Counted from the stretch's first letter, positions 28,231-40,804 are shown. The stretch: DNA of 64,000 nt from Pseudolactococcus chungangensis CAU 28 = DSM 22330 (GCF_002441885.1 NZ_JXJT01000006.1:1-64000); one strand, 5' to 3'. Notes: generated by a model not told the origin, from the letters alone. Made by a program: numbers and translations.

Positions 28231-29511
28231 ATGACTGCCAATAAAAATGACGTGATTTATGATGTACACGATAAACCGCCAGTTGGTATGTGGATAGGTC
28301 TATCTTTCCAACATCTCTTTGCCATGTTTGGCGCAACTGTATTAGTACCAATTTTAGTTGGTATTGACCCAGCTATTGCCCTATTTTCAAGTGGTCTCGG
28401 CACACTTGCACATTTAAGTGTAACCAAGTACAAGATTCCAGCCTACATGGGGTCAAGTTTCGCCTATATTCTTGCCATGCAAAGTTTGATGAAATCTGAC
28501 GGGATTGCAGCTGTTGCGCAAGGGGCAGTAGTTGGTGGCTTTGTCTATTTCCTTGTTGCTCTGATTGTCAAATTCGCTGGTAAAAGCTGGATTGATAAAG
28601 TCTTGCCACCGATTGTCGTTGGTCCAATTGTCATGGTCATTGGTCTGAGTCTTGCAGGAACAGCCGTGAATGACGCCATGAATAAAAATGGTCAATATAA
28701 CCTGACATTTCTGATGATCTCACTCGTAACCTTGTTTTCTGTCCTAGCCTTTAACATGTTTGGTAAAGGTCTGACAAGTCTGATTCCGATTTTACTCGGT
28801 ATTATTGTTGGCTACATCTTTACCCTCATCGTTCAGCAGTTCACCGGTACAACAATTATTTCATTTGACGAAATTGCTAAGAGTGCTTGGCTACACGTCC
28901 CTAATTTCGATATCATGTTTGTTGATTATCACTTCAAACTCTACCCGTCGGCAATTTTGACAATGGCACCTATCGCATTTGTCACCATGACCGAACATTT
29001 TGGTCATGTCATGGTTCTGAACTCTCTAACCGGAAACGACTACTTTAAGGATCCGGGATTGGAACGGACTTTAACAGGTGATGGTGTCGCACAAATCATT
29101 GCCGGATTCTTTGGCGCACCGCCAGTGACATCTTATGGTGAAAATATTGGCGTGATGGCGATTACAAAAATTCATTCCATTTATGTCATTGCTGGCGCTG
29201 CCTGCTTTGCTGTTATCCTCAGCTTTATTGGAAAAATTTCAGCGCTTATTCATTCTATTCCAACTCCCGTTATCGGAGGTGTCTCAATCGCACTTTTTGG
29301 CGTGATTGCGTCAAGTGGCTTGAAAATTTTAGTCGATAGTAAAGTAGATTTTGATGATAAACGTAATCTCTTGATTGCCAGTGTTATCCTAGTTTCAGGT
29401 ATTGGTGGTTTGACCTTGAATGTCGTAGGTATCTCTATTTCAGGCGTTGCTTTCTCGACGATTCTCGGTATTCTCATGCACTTAATTTTACCTAAAACTA
29501 TTGAAAAGTGA
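28231..29511 (+). CDS. pyrP: Uracil permease
   Basis: A 426-residue NCS2-family transporter with about 14 membrane segments, importing uracil with protons. The start DVHDKPPVGMWIGLSFQHLFAMFGATVLVP is the family signature; FVTMTEHFGHVMVLNSLTG and FGAPPVTSYGENIGVMAITK are the substrate-site segments. It follows pyrR with no gap. A new promoter and a second PyrR attenuator for pyrB begin at its stop codon. Confidence 0.95.
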   Translation: MTANKNDVIYDVHDKPPVGMWIGLSFQHLFAMFGATVLVPILVGIDPAIALFSSGLGTLAHLSVTKYKIPAYMGSSFAYILAMQSLMKSDGIAAVAQGAVVGGFVYFLVALIVKFAGKSWIDKVLPPIVVGPIVMVIGLSLAGTAVNDAMNKNGQYNLTFLMISLVTLFSVLAFNMFGKGLTSLIPILLGIIVGYIFTLIVQQFTGTTIISFDEIAKSAWLHVPNFDIMFVDYHFKLYPSAILTMAPIAFVTMTEHFGHVMVLNSLTGNDYFKDPGLERTLTGDGVAQIIAGFFGAPPVTSYGENIGVMAITKIHSIYVIAGAACFAVILSFIGKISALIHSIPTPVIGGVSIALFGVIASSGLKILVDSKVDFDDKRNLLIASVILVSGIGGLTLNVVGISISGVAFSTILGILMHLILPKTIEK

Positions 29512-29529
29512 CTGATAATTTGCTACAAT
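29501..29529 (+). promoter_or_regulatory. Promoter of pyrB-carAB
   Basis: TTGAAA (overlapping the end of pyrP), 17-bp spacer, TACAAT with extended TGC. Confidence 0.65.
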
Positions 29530-29535
29530 AATAAA

Positions 29536-29655
29536 AACAAATAAAAAATCCTTTAACAACAGTCCCGTGAGGCTGTGAAGGTTGTCCACGAAAACGTCCG
29601 TCATTTTTAAAGTGCGGACGAGGCTATGGCTACCTTTAAGGTAGCCATTTTTTTG
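29536..29655 (+). promoter_or_regulatory. PyrR attenuator of pyrB-carA-carB
   Basis: PyrR hairpin CAGTCCCGTGAGGCTG with trailing AAGG (29558-29581), then terminator GGCTACCTT (29628-29636) / AAGGTAGCC (29639-29647) with seven T. Confidence 0.9.
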
Positions 29656-29760
29656 TATGAGGTACGTGATGATTTCGTTAGGCTTCCATTCACATACCTT
29701 ATGCCAAAAATCTTTGAGGGGTGTGTTGTTTAACTGCCTTATGCAAACAATGTTATGAAA
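29655..29760 (+). repeat. Single copy of the post-attenuator element before pyrB
   Basis: Directly after the terminator, TATGAGGTACGTGATGA, TCGTTAGGCTTC and TTCACATACC align with the 99-bp repeat that follows the pyrK attenuator, and further on TTTAACTGCCTTATGC aligns with its TTTTGACTGCCTCGTCC. The end helix GTATGAGG/CCATTCACATAC is kept in changed form. Confidence 0.6.
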
Positions 29761-29771
29761 GGAACTTGCCT

Positions 29772-30701
29772 GTGACAATATCACCCGACGGTATCGTATC
29801 GATTAAACATTTAACAAGTATGGCGTTACTTAGTAATGATGAGGTCTTGGGCTTAATCAAACGCGCACAAGATTTCAAATATCAGCGGATTAAACCTGTA
29901 TTCAAACGTCCGTTTTTCGTAGCCAATCTTTTCTTTGAGAACTCGACACGTACCCACAAATCTTTTGAAGTAGCTGAAAAAAAATTAGGGCTAGATGTCA
30001 TCGAATTTGATGCGTCAACCAGTTCAGTTAAAAAAGGTGAGACTTTGTATGATACGGTTTTAACGATGAGTGCGATTGGTGTTGATGTCTGTGTCATTCG
30101 ACATACAGATGAACATTATTATCAAGAGTTGGTCGATAGTCGGACCATTCAGGCTGCTGTTGTCAATGGTGGCGACGGTTCAGGGCAACATCCAAGTCAA
30201 TCCTTGCTTGATTTAATGACAATCTATGAAGAGTTTGGCACATTTGAAGGTCTGAAAATTATGATTGCTGGGGATATTACACACAGTCGGGTCGCGAAAT
30301 CAAATATGCAAATGCTGAAACGTCTCGGCGCTGAACTTTATTTCACAGGACCTGAGGGGTGGTATTCAGATGAGTTTGACGTTTATGGTCAATATATCGC
30401 CTTGGATGACCTCATAGACAGTGTCGATGTGCTGATGCTCCTTAGAGTGCAGCATGAGAGACATGAATCTGGCGAAACATTTTCAAAAGAGGCCTATCAT
30501 GCGCAATATGGCTTGACACATGCGAGATATGAGCGGATGAAAGACACGGGAATTATCATGCACCCAGCACCGGTCAATCGTGGCGTTGAAATCGCAAGTG
30601 ACCTAGTCGAGGCACCAAAATCAAGAATTGTGGCACAAATGACAAATGGGATGTTCATGCGTATGGCGATTTTGGAATCGATTTTGAATGGCAAGGCTTA
30701 G
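29772..30701 (+). CDS. pyrB: Aspartate carbamoyltransferase catalytic chain
   Basis: A 309-residue enzyme that joins carbamoyl phosphate and aspartate, the committed step of pyrimidine synthesis. It has the carbamoyl phosphate loop [45 protein letters not shown] and [14 protein letters not shown] 29772 is chosen because AAAGGAAC lies 8-9 nt upstream and the length matches the family; an in-frame ATG 51 bases earlier adds a Cys-rich, unrelated tail. No regulatory pyrI chain is present. carA starts 26 bases downstream. Confidence 0.95.
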   Translation: MTISPDGIVSIKHLTSMALLSNDEVLGLIKRAQDFKYQRIKPVFKRPFFVANLFFENSTRTHKSFEVAEKKLGLDVIEFDASTSSVKKGETLYDTVLTMSAIGVDVCVIRHTDEHYYQELVDSRTIQAAVVNGGDGSGQHPSQSLLDLMTIYEEFGTFEGLKIMIAGDITHSRVAKSNMQMLKRLGAELYFTGPEGWYSDEFDVYGQYIALDDLIDSVDVLMLLRVQHERHESGETFSKEAYHAQYGLTHARYERMKDTGIIMHPAPVNRGVEIASDLVEAPKSRIVAQMTNGMFMRMAILESILNGKA

Positions 30702-30726
30702 AACCATGACAAAGAAAGAGGAAAGA

Positions 30727-31815
30727 ATGAAACGACTTTTAATTTTAGAAGATGGCACGATTTTTGAGGGGACGGCCTTTGGTGCGGATATAGAAGTAAC
30801 GGGAGAGGTTGTTTTTAGTACAGGAATGACAGGTTATCAAGAGTCTATTACTGACCAATCTTATAACGGTCAAATTCTGACTTTTACTTATCCTTTGGTT
30901 GGGAATTATGGGATTAACCGTGATGATTATGAGTCAATTGTTCCGACTTGTAAAGGTGTTGTTGTGCGTGAGAATGCGCGTTTAGCGAGTAATTGGCGTA
31001 ATCAAATGTCTTTAGATGAATTTTTGCAGCGTAAAAACATTCCTGGAATTTCTGGCATTGATACGCGTGCTTTGACGCGGATTATTCGCCACCATGGTAC
31101 GATGAAAGCAACGCTTGTGAATCCTGGTGATGAAATTAAACACATTCAGGACCAACTCCGTGCAACGGTTTTACCGACAAATCAAGTTGAACAAGTGTCA
31201 ACAAGCACTGCTTACCCAAGTCCAGGAACGGGTCGTAATATTGTTGTGGTCGATTTTGGACTCAAACATTCAATTCTACGCGAGTTATCAAAACGTGAGT
31301 GTAATTTGACGATTGTGCCACATACAATTACGGCTGAAGAAATTATTGATATGAACCCTGATGGGGTCATGCTGACCAATGGTCCTGGTGATCCGATGGA
31401 TGTGCCAGAGGCTTTGGCGATGATTCGTGGGATTCAAGACAAGTTCCCAATTTTCGGTATTTGTCTGGGTCATCAACTCTTCGCCATGGCAAATGGTGCG
31501 ACAACTAGTAAGATGAAATTCGGACACCGTGGGTTTAACCATGCCGTGCGTGAGATTGCGACAGGACGTGTTGACTTTACCTCACAAAATCATGGGTATG
31601 CCGTTGATGCAGACTCAATTGAGCGAACTGATTTGATGGTGACGCATATCGAGATTAATGATCAATCAGTTGAAGGTGTCCGTCATAAATACTTGCCAGC
31701 TTTTTCAGTTCAATTTCATCCAGATGCTGCACCAGGTCCACACGATGCAGATTATCTTTTTGACGAATTTATGGAAATGATTGATGCAACTAATCTTGAG
31801 AAAGGTGACTTCTAA
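30727..31815 (+). CDS. carA: Carbamoyl-phosphate synthase small subunit
   Basis: A 362-residue glutaminase chain that feeds ammonia to CarB. The class I amidotransferase nucleophile is in [16 protein letters not shown], with the catalytic His-Glu region at [21 protein letters not shown]; the N-terminal domain starts [26 protein letters not shown] precedes ATG 30727; an upstream in-frame start overlaps pyrB and lacks a site. The stop overlaps the carB start by one base. Confidence 0.96.
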   Translation: MKRLLILEDGTIFEGTAFGADIEVTGEVVFSTGMTGYQESITDQSYNGQILTFTYPLVGNYGINRDDYESIVPTCKGVVVRENARLASNWRNQMSLDEFLQRKNIPGISGIDTRALTRIIRHHGTMKATLVNPGDEIKHIQDQLRATVLPTNQVEQVSTSTAYPSPGTGRNIVVVDFGLKHSILRELSKRECNLTIVPHTITAEEIIDMNPDGVMLTNGPGDPMDVPEALAMIRGIQDKFPIFGICLGHQLFAMANGATTSKMKFGHRGFNHAVREIATGRVDFTSQNHGYAVDADSIERTDLMVTHIEINDQSVEGVRHKYLPAFSVQFHPDAAPGPHDADYLFDEFMEMIDATNLEKGDF

Positions 31816-34800
31816 TGCCAAAACGTAACGATATCAAAAAAATCATGGTCATCGGCTCTGGGCCGATCATCATTGGTCAAGCAGCTGAGTTTGATTATGC
31901 TGGCACACAAGCCTGTTTAGCACTAAAAGAAGAAGGTTACAGCGTTGTCTTGGTCAATTCCAATCCTGCGACGATTATGACAGACAAGGAAATTGCCGAC
32001 AAGGTTTATATTGAGCCAATCACGGTTGAATTTGTCACGCGCATTCTCCGCAAAGAGCGTCCCGATGCCTTGCTGCCAACACTGGGTGGGCAAACGGGTC
32101 TCAACATGGCGATGGAATTATCTAAAACAGGTATTCTGGACGAATTAAATATCGAACTCCTTGGCACCAAGCTTTCTGCCATTGACCAAGCGGAAGACCG
32201 TGATTTGTTCAAGCAACTCATGGAAGAATTGGATCAACCCATTCCAGAATCTGAAATTGTCAACACGGTTGAGGAGGCAGTAGCTTTCGCCAATACAATC
32301 GGCTATCCCATCATTGTCCGTCCAGCCTTTACCCTTGGTGGTACCGGCGGCGGTATGTGTGACAATGAAGAAGAGTTACGTGAAACAGCTGAGAATGGCT
32401 TGAAACTATCGCCAGTGACCCAGTGTTTGATTGAAAAATCAATCGCTGGTTTCAAGGAAATTGAGTACGAAGTGATGCGTGATGCTGCGGATAATGCCAT
32501 TGTTGTCTGTAACATGGAAAACTTTGACCCAGTTGGCATCCACACAGGCGACTCCATCGTTTTTGCACCGAGTCAAACCTTGAGTGATATTGAATATCAA
32601 ATGTTGCGCGATGCGTCTTTGAAAATCATTCGTGCGCTTAAAATCGAGGGTGGTTGTAACGTTCAGCTGGCGCTTGACCCAGATAGTTTTAATTACTACG
32701 TGATTGAAGTGAATCCACGTGTCTCACGTTCATCGGCGCTTGCCTCTAAGGCAACAGGTTATCCGATTGCCAAATTAGCAGCGAAAATCGCTGTTGGTTT
32801 GACCTTGGACGAGATGATTAACCCAGTCACGGGTACAACCTATGCTATGTTTGAACCAGCGCTTGACTATGTTGTGTCAAAAATTCCACGTTTTCCCTTT
32901 GATAAATTTGAGTCTGGTGAACGCCGTCTGGGCACGCAGATGAAAGCAACAGGCGAAGTCATGGCGATTGGCAGAAATATCGAGGAATCTTTCCTTAAAG
33001 CCGTTCGCTCCCTTGAAGTCGGTGTCTACCACAATGAAATGCCAGAATTGGCAGAAGTCACGGACGATGCTCTGGTTGAAAAAATTGTCAAGGCTCAGGA
33101 TGACCGTCTCTTCTACCTGTCAGAGGCGATTCGCCGTGGCTATACGATTGAAGAATTGCACAGTCTTACAAAAATTGACCTCTTTTTCTTGGATAAATTG
33201 CTGCACATCGTTGAAATCGAGCAAGCCTTGGCTGTCAATGTGTTCAGTCCAGAAGTCTTGAAAGACGCAAAACGTCATGGCTTTTCAGACCGTAAAATTG
33301 CTGATTTATGGCGGACAGATGCGGATGAAATCCGGAAACGTCGCCTAGATAACAATATTGTCCCAGTTTTCAAAATGGTGGATACCTGTGCGGCTGAGTT
33401 TGAGTCAACAACGCCTTATTTTTATAGCTCATATGAGTTTGAAAACGAGTCAATCCGTTCTGAAAAAGAATCTGTCCTTGTTCTTGGATCAGGTCCTATT
33501 CGGATTGGACAAGGTGTCGAGTTTGATTATGCCACGGTGCATTCAGTCAAAGCCATTCAAGCTGCTGGCTATGAAGCGATTATCATGAACTCAAATCCAG
33601 AGACTGTGTCTACTGACTTTTCAGTGTCTGACAAACTTTACTTCGAGCCTCTGACATTTGAAGATGTCATGAATGTCATCGATCTTGAACAACCCAAGGG
33701 CGTTATCGTCCAGTTTGGCGGGCAAACAGCGATTAACTTGGCGGAGCCTTTGTCGAAAGCTGGCGTGAAAATCTTGGGCACGCAGGTTGAGGCACTTGAC
33801 CGAGCGGAAGATCGCAAACTTTTCGAGGCAGCCTTGCAAGAGCTTGACATTCCACAACCTATCGGTGCGACGGCAACAAATGAAGAAGAGGCGGTTGCCA
33901 ATGCCAACGCTATCGGCTATCCCGTCCTTGTCCGTCCGTCCTACGTTTTGGGCGGTCGTGCCATGGAAATCGTGGATAATGAGTCAGACTTGCGTAATTA
34001 CATGCAGACAGCTGTTAAGGCGAGTCCTGACCACCCTGTTCTGGTCGATTCTTACTTGCTTGGGCGTGAGTGTGAAGTCGATGCGATTTGTGATGGCGAA
34101 AACGTCCTCATTCCTGGTATCATGGAACACATTGAGCGTGCGGGGGTTCACTCGGGTGATTCGATGGCTGTCTATCCGCCACAAAATCTGTCAGCTGACC
34201 TGCAAGCAACGATTGCCGACTATACCAAACGCTTGGCGCTTGGCCTCAACTGTATCGGCATGATGAACGTTCAGTTTGTTATCTTTGACAACACAGTTTA
34301 CGTGATTGAAGTCAATCCACGTGCCTCTCGGACAGTACCATTCTTGTCTAAAGTGACGGGTATTCCCATGGCACAAGTTGCGACACAGTTGATTTTAGGA
34401 AAGACCTTAACTGAGTTAGGCTATGAAGATGGGCTCTATCCCGAAGATGATAAAGTTCATGTCAAAGCGCCAGTCTTTAGCTTTACAAAACTACAAAAAG
34501 TAGATGCCTACCTCTCACCAGAGATGAAATCAACAGGTGAAGTCATGGGCTCAGATACGACACTTGAAAAAGCGCTCTATAAAGCTTTTGAAGCATCATA
34601 TCTCCACCTGCCAACTTTTGGGAACATCCTATTTACAGTAGCTGATGATGCCAAAGAAGAGGCGTTTGCACTAGCAAAACGTTTCCACGACATTGGTTAC
34701 GGCATCTATGCGACTTCTGGTACAGCTAAGTACTTTTTGTCACATGGTGTCTATGCTGAAGTGATTGCTAAAATTGGTGAGCACACAGAAAGTCAAGCCA

Positions 34801-35003
34801 ATATCGTAGAGAGTATCCGTGCTGGACGTATTCAGGCGGTGGTTAATACGATGGGGAAAGACAGGAACGACCATAACACAGATGGCATGACCATTCGTCG
34901 TGAGTCTATCGAACATGGTGTCCCTCTGTTCACTTCACTTGATACGATTGCTGCTATGTTGAAAGTTTTAGAAAGTCGCTCGTTTGTGACACAAGCGATT
35001 TAA
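31815..35003 (+). CDS. carB: Carbamoyl-phosphate synthase large subunit
   Basis: The 1062-residue synthetase chain made of two homologous ATP-grasp halves that phosphorylate bicarbonate and carbamate, plus a C-terminal MGS-like regulatory domain. Both halves start with related dinucleotide-like motifs ([26 protein letters not shown] and [25 protein letters not shown]) and contain [19 protein letters not shown] and [19 protein letters not shown]. The TAATG overlap couples it to carA. It closes the pyrB-carA-carB unit; a terminator follows. Confidence 0.97.
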   Translation: MPKRNDIKKIMVIGSGPIIIGQAAEFDYAGTQACLALKEEGYSVVLVNSNPATIMTDKEIADKVYIEPITVEFVTRILRKERPDALLPTLGGQTGLNMAMELSKTGILDELNIELLGTKLSAIDQAEDRDLFKQLMEELDQPIPESEIVNTVEEAVAFANTIGYPIIVRPAFTLGGTGGGMCDNEEELRETAENGLKLSPVTQCLIEKSIAGFKEIEYEVMRDAADNAIVVCNMENFDPVGIHTGDSIVFAPSQTLSDIEYQMLRDASLKIIRALKIEGGCNVQLALDPDSFNYYVIEVNPRVSRSSALASKATGYPIAKLAAKIAVGLTLDEMINPVTGTTYAMFEPALDYVVSKIPRFPFDKFESGERRLGTQMKATGEVMAIGRNIEESFLKAVRSLEVGVYHNEMPELAEVTDDALVEKIVKAQDDRLFYLSEAIRRGYTIEELHSLTKIDLFFLDKLLHIVEIEQALAVNVFSPEVLKDAKRHGFSDRKIADLWRTDADEIRKRRLDNNIVPVFKMVDTCAAEFESTTPYFYSSYEFENESIRSEKESVLVLGSGPIRIGQGVEFDYATVHSVKAIQAAGYEAIIMNSNPETVSTDFSVSDKLYFEPLTFEDVMNVIDLEQPKGVIVQFGGQTAINLAEPLSKAGVKILGTQVEALDRAEDRKLFEAALQELDIPQPIGATATNEEEAVANANAIGYPVLVRPSYVLGGRAMEIVDNESDLRNYMQTAVKASPDHPVLVDSYLLGRECEVDAICDGENVLIPGIMEHIERAGVHSGDSMAVYPPQNLSADLQATIADYTKRLALGLNCIGMMNVQFVIFDNTVYVIEVNPRASRTVPFLSKVTGIPMAQVATQLILGKTLTELGYEDGLYPEDDKVHVKAPVFSFTKLQKVDAYLSPEMKSTGEVMGSDTTLEKALYKAFEASYLHLPTFGNILFTVADDAKEEAFALAKRFHDIGYGIYATSGTAKYFLSHGVYAEVIAKIGEHTESQANIVESIRAGRIQAVVNTMGKDRNDHNTDGMTIRRESIEHGVPLFTSLDTIAAMLKVLESRSFVTQAI

Positions 35004-35027
35004 GTTATTTACTAATAAAAAAATGAG

Positions 35028-35058
35028 AAATATACTAGCTGATGTTAGTATATTTTTT
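35028..35058 (+). terminator. Terminator after carB
   Basis: AATATACTA pairs with TAGTATATT, followed by T residues. Confidence 0.75.
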
Positions 35059-35061
35059 AAT

Positions 35062-35116
35062 GTCAAAGTGTTTTGACTTATTTTATAAAAAAGTCAAAAC
35101 GTTTTGACTTTTTTAT
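35062..35116. promoter_or_regulatory. Two operator-like palindromes upstream of the P-type ATPase gene
   Basis: GTCAAAGTGTTTTGAC (35062-35077) and GTCAAAACGTTTTGAC (35093-35108), 31 bp apart. The second is the core of a perfect 32-bp palindrome (35085-35116, left arm ATAAAAAAGTCAAAAC). A half site AGTCAAAA follows at 35121. The same core occurs at the siderophore operon promoter (52411-52428). A bidirectional terminator is the alternative for the long palindrome. Confidence 0.65.
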
Positions 35117-35163
35117 TGATAGTCAAAAAAACAAGTGTGAGAGTACCAATTTTAGGGGATTTG

Positions 35164-35172
35164 TGCTATACT
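35164..35172 (+). promoter_or_regulatory. Extended -10 promoter of the P-type ATPase gene
   Basis: TGCTATACT, 37 bases before the start codon; no clear -35. Confidence 0.5.
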
Positions 35173-35209
35173 AGTCTAAGAGATTTTTAGAAATGAGAAA
35201 TTATAAATT

Positions 35210-37006
35210 ATGAAAAACTGGCAAAAACTATCCCTCACATTTATCATTGCAATTATTGCAATTATATTAGAGTTTGGATTTAAACAACCAATAATGACAC
35301 GTTTACTCGTAACAGTGGCTGGGGCAATTTTAGCCATATCGATGTTTATCGAGATGATTAAAACTTTGCGTAGCGGACGATATGGTGTTGACTTACTCGC
35401 CATCATTGCGATTGTTTCAACCTTATTCATCGGGCAATACTGGGCAAGTTTGATTATCATTGTAATGTTGGTGGGTGGTGAATCATTGGAAGATTACGCT
35501 GCGCATCGTGCCAGTCGAGAATTGCACAAATTACTTGAAAACTCACCAACCTTCGCACATAAAAAAGTTGGTGATAACTATGTTGATACACCGATTGATG
35601 AGATTGAAGTTGATGATGTTTTGCTTGTTAAAGCCAGTGAAGTGGTCCCAATTGATGGTGTTGTCCTAGAAGGCGATAGCTGGTTTGACGAGTCATCTCT
35701 AACGGGTGAGTCTGAGCCTGTGACAAAAGCAATTGGCGATGATGTTTTATCAGGTAGTATTAATGGTGAAACGGCTGTCTTAATCCGTACCAGCAAAAAA
35801 GCAGCTGACAGTCAGTATCAAAAAATTGTCCAGTTAGTCAGAGAAAGTGAGGCAACACCTGCCCAGTTTGTCAGATTAGCAGACCGTTATGCGGTGCCTT
35901 TTACCATTGTGTCTCTTGTCATTGCGGGCGCTGCTTGGTTCATTTCTGGCGATATGACACGTTTTGCTGAAGTCTTGGTTGTCGCAAGTCCTTGCCCGCT
36001 TATTTTGGCAGCGCCGATTGCCTTTGTTGGTGGGATGAGTCGTAGCTCACGTAACGGCCTCCTCGTTAAAAACGGAACAACAATTGAAAAATTGTCACTT
36101 GCTAAAACAGTTGGCTTTGACAAAACGGGCACCTTAACGACTGGTGTGTTGCATGTTAAATCTATCATGCCTGAAACAAGCGATTATTCAGAAAATGATT
36201 TACTTCAAATTGCAGCCTCTCTGGAAATTGGTAGTAACCATATTTTAGCGAAATCATTAGTCAAACGTGCAGCAGAAAATGGCTTAGCACTTTTAGAGGT
36301 CGCAGATTTTCGAGAGTCGACTGGGCTTGGTTTAAGTGGTATGATCCAAAATAAAAATTATCACATTGGTCGCGCTAATTTTGCCCATGCTGATGGCGAA
36401 AAAGTGACTGGGACTGCTGTCTTCATCAGTGAAGATGAAACGTTTATTGGTAAAATTTTATTTGAAGATAAAATTCGACCAGAATCTCAGCATGTCATTG
36501 AAAGATTGAAAGCACAAGATGTGCAGCACATCTTGATGCTGACAGGTGATAACGAAAAAACAGCTGAGCTCGTAGCAGGAGAGTTAGGCATAACAGAAGT
36601 GTACGCAGGCTTAATGCCAAGTGAAAAAATTGGTATCTTAAAAGAATTGCCAGAAACACACCGTCCTATGGTTATGGTCGGAGATGGTGTTAATGATGCG
36701 CCAGCCCTAGCCTTATCAGATGTCGGCATTGCCCTTGGTGCCAGCGGCTCAACGGTAGCCAGTGAAAGTGCTGATGTGGTCGTTTTGCGAAATGACCTGA
36801 ATCTTGTACCAGAGAGCATTAAAATTTCTCGTGAGACAATGAAAGTCGCTAAAGAGGCGGTTTTGATCGGTATCTTTATCTGTATCGCACTGATGCTAGT
36901 TGCCTCAACAGGTGTTCTGCCAGCTATTATCGGTGCCCTACTCCAAGAAGTCATTGATACTGTCTCTATCCTCTATGCCTTGAAAGCCCTGAAAGATAGA
37001 AAATAA
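35210..37006 (+). CDS. Heavy-metal P1B-type ATPase, SPCPL subgroup
   Basis: A 598-residue membrane ATPase with all catalytic motifs: actuator SSLTGESEPVTK, phosphorylation site FDKTGTLTTG, LTGDNEKTAELVAGELG and MVGDGVNDAPALALSDVGIALG. The metal-site motif of the key membrane helix is ASPCPLILAAPIAF, and the last helix has ALLQEVIDTVSILYALKAL rather than the HEG motif of P1B-4 pumps. There is no N-terminal CxxC metal-binding domain. This matches a widespread group whose metal is not well defined; export of a transition metal (iron, cobalt, zinc) is inferred. Palindromes shared with the siderophore operon lie upstream. Confidence 0.85.
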   Translation: MKNWQKLSLTFIIAIIAIILEFGFKQPIMTRLLVTVAGAILAISMFIEMIKTLRSGRYGVDLLAIIAIVSTLFIGQYWASLIIIVMLVGGESLEDYAAHRASRELHKLLENSPTFAHKKVGDNYVDTPIDEIEVDDVLLVKASEVVPIDGVVLEGDSWFDESSLTGESEPVTKAIGDDVLSGSINGETAVLIRTSKKAADSQYQKIVQLVRESEATPAQFVRLADRYAVPFTIVSLVIAGAAWFISGDMTRFAEVLVVASPCPLILAAPIAFVGGMSRSSRNGLLVKNGTTIEKLSLAKTVGFDKTGTLTTGVLHVKSIMPETSDYSENDLLQIAASLEIGSNHILAKSLVKRAAENGLALLEVADFRESTGLGLSGMIQNKNYHIGRANFAHADGEKVTGTAVFISEDETFIGKILFEDKIRPESQHVIERLKAQDVQHILMLTGDNEKTAELVAGELGITEVYAGLMPSEKIGILKELPETHRPMVMVGDGVNDAPALALSDVGIALGASGSTVASESADVVVLRNDLNLVPESIKISRETMKVAKEAVLIGIFICIALMLVASTGVLPAIIGALLQEVIDTVSILYALKALKDRK

Positions 37007-37020
37007 GTGCTTGAAACCTA

Positions 37021-37049
37021 TTGGTTTTTAGCCGTAAATTTGTTATAAT
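37021..37049 (+). promoter_or_regulatory. Promoter of pyrK-pyrDb-pyrF
   Basis: TTGGTT, 17-bp spacer, TATAAT; start point about 37056. Confidence 0.75.
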
Positions 37050-37055
37050 AGACGA

Positions 37056-37137
37056 AAGTCCTTTAAGTCATGCCGAGAGCATGACAAGGTTGCAGCGTAG
37101 ATGAGAGCAAACCGCAGGATTTTTCCTGCGGTTTTTT
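37056..37137 (+). promoter_or_regulatory. PyrR attenuator of pyrK-pyrDb-pyrF
   Basis: PyrR hairpin GTCATGCCGAGAGCATGAC followed by AAGG (37067-37089), then terminator ACCGCAGGA/TCCTGCGGT (37111-37131) with six T. Confidence 0.88.
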
Positions 37138-37141
37138 GTGT

Positions 37142-37370
37142 GAGGTGTGCGATGAGCATCGTTAGTCTTCAACTCACAACCCCAAGGTTGCATCGTTTTG
37201 ACTGCCTCGTCCTCACACAATCTCACGCAAAAAAAGTTGTGAGGTGTGCGATGAGCATCGTTAGTCTTTAACTCACAACCCCAAGGTTGCATCGTTTTGA
37301 CTGCCTCGTCCTCACATAATCTCACGCAAAAAAAGTTGTGAGGCATGCGATGAGCATCGTTAGTCTTCAC
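37142..37370 (+). repeat. 99-bp tandem repeat in the pyrK leader, about 2.3 copies
   Basis: GAGGTGTGCGATGAGCATCG starts copies at 37142 and 37241, and the variant GAGGCATGCGATGAGCATCG starts a partial third at 37340, an exact 99-bp period. Each copy holds a hairpin closed by GTTGTGAG/CTCACAAC. It begins directly after the attenuator terminator and ends about 35 bases before the pyrK start. A repetitive minus-strand frame through it looks artefactual. Confidence 0.9.
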
Positions 37371-37404
37371 AGAGCAAAAATAGTTTTTGAAAAGAAAGGT
37401 TGCG

Positions 37405-39828
<2,424 letters not shown>

Positions 39829-39931
39829 AGCTGAGATAAGTTTTAAGACTGCTCGAAGTATCCCTTGTAAATGATGATTTTTTTTGGTAAGATTGAATGT
39901 ATAACGAAAAGAAATAGTGAGACTCTGAATA

Positions 39932-40339
39932 ATGGCAACTTATAATTTTACTCCTAAAGATATTTATGATGCAGATTTTGATGTGAAAATGCGTGGTTAT
40001 GATAAAGACCAAGTCAATGATTTGTTAGATGATGTCATTGTTGATTACGAAAAATTTCAAGAAGAAATTCTATCTTTGCAAGAAGAAAATGAATTTTTGA
40101 AGAAGAAAATTCGTAATATTGAGTCAAAACCACAGGTTGCAGTTTCTGAGAACACACAGCGCTTTAACCCGATCACATCATCAGTAGATGCAAGTGAATC
40201 AACAGCGGGCAACCCACGTGTGACGATGAAATCAGCCAATAATTTTGATATTCTCAAACGTTTAAATCGTTTGGAACGTGCTGTTTTCGGTCCTCAAGCC
40301 CAAACAACAACGACATCAAATGGTATTTCTGGAGAATAA
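39932..40339 (+). CDS. gpsB: Cell division protein GpsB
   Basis: A 135-residue DivIVA-like adaptor linking the divisome to peptidoglycan synthases and, in streptococci, StkP. The N-terminal lipid-binding/dimer part reads FTPKDIYDADFDVKMRGYDKDQVNDLLDDVIVDYE, followed by coiled coil FQEEILSLQEENEFLKKKI, a variable linker, and the C-terminal trimer helix NFDILKRLNRLERAVFG. The ribosome binding site is weak. The order gpsB-rnpB-rlmL-mapZ is conserved in the family. Confidence 0.93.
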   Translation: MATYNFTPKDIYDADFDVKMRGYDKDQVNDLLDDVIVDYEKFQEEILSLQEENEFLKKKIRNIESKPQVAVSENTQRFNPITSSVDASESTAGNPRVTMKSANNFDILKRLNRLERAVFGPQAQTTTTSNGISGE

Positions 40340-40341
40340 AT

Positions 40342-40357
40342 AACATCAATTGATGTT
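40342..40357. promoter_or_regulatory. 16-bp perfect palindrome between gpsB and rnpB
   Basis: AACATCAATTGATGTT, two bases after the gpsB stop and about 34 bases before the RNase P RNA. Operator or short hairpin; role unknown. Confidence 0.4.
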
Positions 40358-40390
40358 GCTTATTAGAATACTTTAAAGACTTTTTAACAA

Positions 40391-40798
40391 CCAGTTTTTG
40401 GATAATTGCGCGATTTCTTGGGTCAAATCTTGTGAATCGTGAGGAAAGTCCATGCTCGCGCGGGCTGCGATGCCCGCAGTGTTTGTGCTAGGCGAAACCA
40501 TAAGCCTAGGTAGGTGTGTCAGACCTAACGGCTGAATTTTAGCTAAGTTTTCTCACGAAGATAGGCGACAAATTCTGTAAAAGTGCCATAGAGACGAGTT
40601 GCTTTGGAAACATAGCAAGTGGAACGTGGTAAACCCCTCAAGCGAGCAACCCAAACTTATGGTAGGGGCACTTGTCACGCGGAAATTGAACGTACGACGA
40701 GGCTTATTTTAGGCACGCCTAAAATAAGTAGACAGATGATTATCGAAGGTTGACTGAAATGTCAACTGGAACAAAACATGGCTTATAGAAAACTGGAT
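40391..40798 (+). ncRNA. rnpB: RNase P RNA, class B
   Basis: The catalytic RNA of RNase P. Conserved elements in order: GAGGAAAGTCCATGCTCGC, GCCCGCAGTGTTTGTGCTAGGCGAAACCATAAGCCTAGG, AAAGTGCCATAGAGACGAG, GTGGAACGTGGTAAACCCC, TCAAGCGAGCAACCCAAA, and the 3' end ACAAAACATGGCTTATAGAAAACT. The terminal P1 helix pairs CCAGTTTT (40391-40398) with AAAACTGG (40789-40796), which sets the ends within a few bases. Similarity to the Bacillus subtilis type is clear throughout. Confidence 0.97.
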
Positions 40799-40804
40799 GA
40801 CAGG

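Noticed and set aside
35085-35116. Palindrome as only a transcription terminator
   Set aside because: A separate terminator already follows carB, and the same core occurs in a promoter-proximal site at 52411-52428; still kept as an alternative.
37068-37370. Minus-strand repetitive protein of 100 residues in the pyrK leader
   Set aside because: It is the complement of the 99-bp repeat (a multiple of three, so it stays open) and runs through the PyrR terminator; no binding site.
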